A program made the translations under genes and the position numbers. 64,000 nt of DNA, from contig NZ_ADVG01000002.1 in assembly GCF_000178855.1 (NCBI RefSeq), forward strand, positions 620,001 to 684,000, read 5' to 3'. The notes under the pieces are model-generated. The model saw only the letters and a list, made by a program, of their open reading frames with translations. It searched no databases and was not told where the DNA came from. Of the stretch, positions 63,143 through 64,000 are shown piece by piece; the stretch's first letter is position 1; each line of letters opens with the position of its first letter. This DNA comes from Ktedonobacter racemifer DSM 44963 (GTDB lineage Bacteria > Chloroflexota > Ktedonobacteria > Ktedonobacterales > Ktedonobacteraceae).

Positions 63143-64000
63143 CTAGAGGGTTGCCAGGTACTGGACGCTAAAGAGGTGCTGTTCGTCGCACCAGGCGCGT
63201 TCAACGCGAAAGCCAGCGGCCCGCGCCAGGCGCGCAAACTCCTCCAGGGAATATTTATAGGAACTCTCGGTCCAGATGCTTTCGCCACGCTTAAAAGGGA
63301 TCTCGATATCATCGATATGCACAACCTGTTCCTCCAGGCTCACAAGATGCATCTCGATACGTCCCTCACTCGGATTATAGCAAGCGTAATGGCGAAATTG
63401 CGCGAGCTGGAAATCGGCCTCCAACTCCTGGTTGAGTCGTCGCAAGAGATTCAGGTTAAATTGGGCGGTGATCCCCTGCGGATCATTATAGGCATGGTGC
63501 AGGACCGTAAAGTCTTTTTTGAGGTCGACGCCGATGAGCAGCCCTCCACCTCTACAGGTGCGCGCGATCTGTTGCAGGAAGCGCCGGGCCTCCATTGGCT
63601 CAAAGTTGCCAATTGTGGACCCGGGAAAGTAGCCGATGCGCTGGCGCACCGCTCTCGCAGGCACGGGAAGCTCAAACTCACTGGTATAGTCGGCGCAGAC
63701 AGGCAGTACTTCGAGCGCTGGATAGGCCAGCGCCAGGGCGATAGCCGCCTCCTTCAGATACGCTTTTGAAATGTCTATAGGAATATATCCCACCAGGTCC
63801 TTCAGCGTATCGAGTAACATGCGCGTCTTCAGGCTATTGCCACTCCCATACTCGACAAGCAAGCAGTCTGGCCCGAGCAGTTCAGCAAGTTCTCCCACGC
63901 ACTGTTGCATGATCCGCCTTTCGGTGCGCGTTGGATAATAGGTCTCCAGTTCGCAGATCTGAGCGAAGAGCCTGGACCCTGGCTCATCATAGAAGTATTT
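63143..64000 (-). CDS. egtD: L-histidine N-alpha-methyltransferase, partial at its 5' end
   Basis: 285 codons to a stop at 63143; the frame is open to the window edge and about 35 N-terminal residues are missing. 'KYFYDEPGSRLFAQICELETYYPTRTERRIM' is the typical EgtD N-terminal region. The SAM motif is 'LVEYGSGNSLKTR', then 'RIGYFPGSTIGNF', 'GVDLKKD' and 'YNDPQGITAQFNLNLL'. EgtD trimethylates histidine to hercynine, the first step of ergothioneine synthesis. An egtB-like gene would be expected nearby, outside the window. Confidence 0.9.
   Translation of the reverse strand, partial: KYFYDEPGSRLFAQICELETYYPTRTERRIMQQCVGELAELLGPDCLLVEYGSGNSLKTRMLLDTLKDLVGYIPIDISKAYLKEAAIALALAYPALEVLPVCADYTSEFELPVPARAVRQRIGYFPGSTIGNFEPMEARRFLQQIARTCRGGGLLIGVDLKKDFTVLHHAYNDPQGITAQFNLNLLRRLNQELEADFQLAQFRHYACYNPSEGRIEMHLVSLEEQVVHIDDIEIPFKRGESIWTESSYKYSLEEFARLARAAGFRVERAWCDEQHLFSVQYLATL

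Noticed and set aside
1..64000. CRISPR arrays, tRNA and rRNA genes
   Set aside because: Looked for regularly spaced direct repeats and conserved RNA-gene sequences; none was seen by eye.

Overview
This 64 kb window looks like a chromosomal segment of a large, mobile-element-rich soil bacterium, most likely a Ktedonobacteria-type Chloroflexota. The inference rests on content: MalT-like LuxR regulators, deazaflavin (Ddn-like) oxidoreductases, a kinase-TPR fusion, secreted glycan-active proteins, cyanobacterial-style group II introns and many TnpB/IscB elements. No rRNA, tRNA or CRISPR array was seen.

Layout. 1-4000: two tnpB-only insertion sequences flank a membrane-anchored alpha/beta hydrolase. 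4000-6120: a small unknown protein and an HD-GYP/LuxR fusion regulator. 6300-13000: an SDR gene divergent from an MmyB-like regulator, followed by a tightly packed six-gene redox and detoxification cluster (peroxiredoxin-like, NAD(P)-binding, two Ddn-like, NDH-2-like, haloalkane dehalogenase). 13000-24800: two alpha/beta hydrolases, a MalT-type regulator, an MFS exporter, a frameshifted sensor kinase, a TetR + AlkZ-like pair, and a divergent metE with a 38-bp palindrome between. 24800-26815: a compact IS200/IS605 element carrying TnpA and a full-length IscB. 26940-32614: a two-component system in decay. Its kinase is split by a TnpB element, which is itself split by a group II intron; its response regulator is frameshifted. 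32700-39420: an SPFH protein, a second AlkZ-like protein, a GH18-type protein and a Tat-exported beta-trefoil/beta-helix protein. 39760-41760: a decayed tnpB element. 41981-44542: a Ser/Thr kinase-TPR protein. 44590-48900: an IS607-type element (serine recombinase + TnpB) whose tnpB holds a second, nearly identical intron. 48950-51664: lactonase, a third Ddn-like protein, and a FrnE-like DsbA protein. 52352-61573: a UPF0158 protein and a complete type I Wadjet operon, jetABCD. 61788-64000: a zinc-ribbon membrane protein and the 3' part of egtD.

Strongest observations. (1) Two 2,419-nt group II introns sit at the same codon boundary of two divergent tnpB genes. Splice sites, domain V, domain VI with a branch-point A, and EBS1/IBS1 and EBS2/IBS2 pairings can all be read directly. 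Exact removal restores a continuous TnpB frame across the conserved K-S-[I/L]-N-Q-x-Y-N-K motif. The introns are in inverted orientation about 15.5 kb apart. (2) A complete Wadjet anti-plasmid system. (3) An apparently intact IscB-TnpA element with a plausible omega-RNA region. (4) Long, almost perfect palindromes with 3-nt loops at ends of genes. Several frameshifts lie in homopolymer runs and may be sequencing errors.
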